This document shows positions 33,914 through 35,594 of a stretch of 35,594 nucleotides of DNA, one piece after another. Positions within the stretch are counted from its first letter, which is position 1. Each line of letters begins with the position of its first letter. A model generated the notes under the pieces. It saw nothing but the letters and a program-made list of their open reading frames with translations, did no database searches and had not been told where the DNA came from. The stretch covers positions 1 through 35,594 of the forward strand of contig JAEZCG010000215.1 in assembly GCA_023430065.1 (NCBI GenBank). The letters run 5' to 3'. Position numbers and translations under genes: made by a program. Source of the DNA: Pseudomonadota bacterium. Lineage in GTDB: Bacteria > Pseudomonadota > Gammaproteobacteria > Burkholderiales > SHXO01.

Positions 33914-35210
33914 CCTCATCGCGGCGATAGCCACCGGGGCAGCCGCGGGAGCCATCGGCGTCATTCGTCTTTCGGGCGCCTCGCTGCACGGCCTGTTTCC
34001 GGCGCTTCTCGGGCGCCGGCAGTTGGAACCACGGGTCGCAACGCTCTGCAGCTTTCTGGATGCGCAGGGCGAGGCCCTGGATCAGGGCCTCGCCCTGTAT
34101 TTCCCGGGGCCGGCGTCCTATACCGGCCAGGATGTTCTGGAACTCCAGGGACACGGTGGGCAGGCGGTGTTGGAGGCCCTGCTGGGGCGCTGCTTCGAGC
34201 TGGGTGCACGTCCCGCACGTCCGGGGGAGTTCACCTATCGTGCATTCCTGAATGGGCGAATGGATCTGGCTCAGGCGGAGGCGGTCGCCGATCTGATCGA
34301 GGCGAAATCGGCCGCCGCGGCACGATCTGCGGTGCGTGCGTTGTCGGGCACGTTCTCCAGCACGATGCAGGCAATCGTGGCGAAGGTCAGCCGGGTGCGC
34401 GTCCTCGCCGAGGCGCATCTGGACTTTCCGGAGGAGGATCTGGACGCGTTTCCACGAGCAGCCGCAGTGACCCTGCTCGATGAGATCGCCTCCGACTTGC
34501 AGGCGCTGAAGCAAGCCGCCAAGCGAAGCCAGCTTCTTCGCGGTGCGCGCGTGGTGCTGGCGGGAGCCCCCAACGTCGGAAAGTCCAGCCTGCTGAACCG
34601 ACTCGCTGGCGAGGAGGTGGCTATCGTCACACCATTTCCGGGTACGACCCGCGACGTCGTACGCGGGAGCATTCAGCTTCGCGGTATTGCCGTGGAACTC
34701 CTCGATACCGCGGGTCTCCACGAGTCAACGGATCCGATCGAGCAGATCGGTATGCAGCGCACATTTTCCAGCGTAGACGACGCTGATCTCGTCCTCGCCG
34801 TCGAGGACTGCACGAGCGCGTCGACACCGCTGTTCACGCGGCCACGTATACCCGTGCTGCGGGTGATCAACAAGATCGATCTCCTGCAAGGCAGCCTGCC
34901 GGCGGCAAACGGGGATGAGCTCCCGGTGTCTGCGGTGACAGGATCAGGGATTGAGCGCCTCAAAGACGTGATGGCAGAAAGGCTTGGCTTGGGCGAACTG
35001 GAAGAAGGGACCTTCCTGGCGCGAGAGCGCCACATGCGTCAGCTGGACATTGCGATGCACCATCTGGATGCATCGCGGGCGACGGCCGATCTGGTCTTAC
35101 TTGCGGAAGATCTCCGGCTGGTGCAAGAAGCGTTGGGCGAGATCACCGGCCAAGTCACCACCGAAGCGCTGCTGGGACAGATCTTCTCCGAGTTCTGCAT
35201 CGGCAAGTAG
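33900..35210 (+). CDS. mnmE: tRNA modification GTPase MnmE
   Basis: With MnmG it makes the cmnm5U group at the wobble position of certain tRNAs. In the 436-residue protein the N-terminal folate-binding domain contains GVIRLSGAS, GPASYTGQDVLELQGHGG and RPGEFTYRAFLNGRMDL. The embedded GTPase has G1 GAPNVGKSS, G2 TTRD, G3 DTAGLH and G4 NKID. The C-terminus ends FCIGK, including the conserved cysteine. The ATG at 33900 overlaps yidC. The next gene, mnmG, encodes its partner. Confidence 0.97.
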   Translation: MEQRDLIAAIATGAAAGAIGVIRLSGASLHGLFPALLGRRQLEPRVATLCSFLDAQGEALDQGLALYFPGPASYTGQDVLELQGHGGQAVLEALLGRCFELGARPARPGEFTYRAFLNGRMDLAQAEAVADLIEAKSAAAARSAVRALSGTFSSTMQAIVAKVSRVRVLAEAHLDFPEEDLDAFPRAAAVTLLDEIASDLQALKQAAKRSQLLRGARVVLAGAPNVGKSSLLNRLAGEEVAIVTPFPGTTRDVVRGSIQLRGIAVELLDTAGLHESTDPIEQIGMQRTFSSVDDADLVLAVEDCTSASTPLFTRPRIPVLRVINKIDLLQGSLPAANGDELPVSAVTGSGIERLKDVMAERLGLGELEEGTFLARERHMRQLDIAMHHLDASRATADLVLLAEDLRLVQEALGEITGQVTTEALLGQIFSEFCIGK

Positions 35211-35217
35211 CGCACGT

Positions 35218-35248
35218 TGTTTCACGTGGAACCGTTCCACGTGAAACA
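35218..35248. promoter_or_regulatory. Double parS site (ParB-binding)
   Basis: A perfect 15-base inverted repeat around one central base consists of TGTTTCACGTGGAACC (35218-35233) and CGTTCCACGTGAAACA (35233-35248), which share that base. Each differs from a canonical 16-base parS (TGTTNCACGTGNAACA) at one outer position only. It lies in the 76-base gap between mnmE and mnmG, upstream of where rsmG-parA-parB usually follow. It should nucleate ParB for chromosome segregation. Confidence 0.9.
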
Positions 35249-35286
35249 TCCCTTCTATATCATTGGCAACTCGGTGGGTAGCGTTC

Positions 35287-35594
35287 ATGCACTGGACAGA
35301 CACGTTCGATGTCGTGGTAATCGGGGGAGGGCACGCCGGGACCGAGGCGGCGCTTGCCGCGGCTCGCCTTGGGTGTCACACCCTGCTGTTGACTCATACC
35401 ATCGACACACTCGGCCAGATGTCGTGCAATCCCTCGATCGGTGGAATTGGTAAGGGCCACCTGGTGCGCGAGATCGATGCGCTAGACGGCGTCATGGCTC
35501 GCGCCGCCGATGAGGCGGGTATCCAGTTCCGTACCTTGAATGCCAGCAAAGGCCCCGCTGTGCCCGCCACCCGCGCGCAAGCCGATAGGGTGGT
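35287..35594 (+). CDS. mnmG: tRNA uridine-5-carboxymethylaminomethyl modification enzyme MnmG, 3' truncated by window edge
   Basis: This FAD enzyme is the partner of MnmE in wobble-uridine modification. Only the first 102 codons are present. They hold the FAD-binding [20 protein letters not shown], then [20 protein letters not shown] and [15 protein letters not shown]. Residue 93 is Pro (CCC at 35563-35565) where the family has Arg ([13 protein letters not shown]). This is either a real substitution or a sequence error. The ATG at 35287 lies 39 bases after the double parS. Confidence 0.96.
   Translation, partial: MHWTDTFDVVVIGGGHAGTEAALAAARLGCHTLLLTHTIDTLGQMSCNPSIGGIGKGHLVREIDALDGVMARAADEAGIQFRTLNASKGPAVPATRAQADRV

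Overview
The window is a GC-rich chromosomal segment of a betaproteobacterium. The evidence is the protein sequences and the gene order rpmH-rnpA-yidD-yidC-mnmE-mnmG beside dnaA-dnaN-gyrB, next to the fmt-rsmB-DUF4390-ntrY-ntrX block. I cannot fix the order; Rhodocyclales, Nitrosomonadales or a relative would all fit. I see no tRNA, rRNA, insertion sequence, prophage or CRISPR array. Coding density is very high and nearly everything is housekeeping.

Layout. (1) At 1-1961 (+) lies the 3' part of a copper-exporting P-type ATPase, cut by the window edge. (2) From 20507 down to 1958 all genes run on the minus strand, 18 in a row. They are def-fmt-rsmB-DUF4390-ntrY-ntrX (formylation and deformylation, rRNA methylation, a membrane two-component system), tkt-glk-gap-pgk-pyk (sugar phosphate metabolism), purE-purK-purC (purine synthesis), sua5 (tRNA t6A) and finally sbtA-sbtB (bicarbonate transporter and its PII-like partner). 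Many neighbours touch or overlap by 1-8 bases (GTGA-type junctions), so translational coupling is likely. The clearest internal promoter is ahead of tkt. (3) From 20640 the plus strand carries a secreted LysM protein, dprA and topA. About 440 bases between dprA and topA hold no recognisable gene. (4) From 31313 down to 26189 (minus) come dnaA-dnaN-gyrB. (5) From 31507 (+) come rpmH-rnpA-yidD-yidC-mnmE and the start of mnmG.

The right third is the replication-origin region. DnaA-box-like sites lie in the dnaA-dnaN gap, and one perfect box lies between the divergent dnaA and rpmH genes. A 31-base perfect inverted repeat between mnmE and mnmG consists of two abutting ParB-binding (parS) sequences. 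I infer that oriC and the chromosome partition centre are both here, about 4-5 kb apart.

I found no obviously new multi-gene system. The points most worth a second look are the double parS, the oriC candidates, the degenerate ATPase domain of NtrX with its DUF4390 neighbour, sbtAB at the end of a housekeeping block, the missing canonical start of dprA, the palindromic spacer of the rpmH promoter, and an unusual proline in MnmG.
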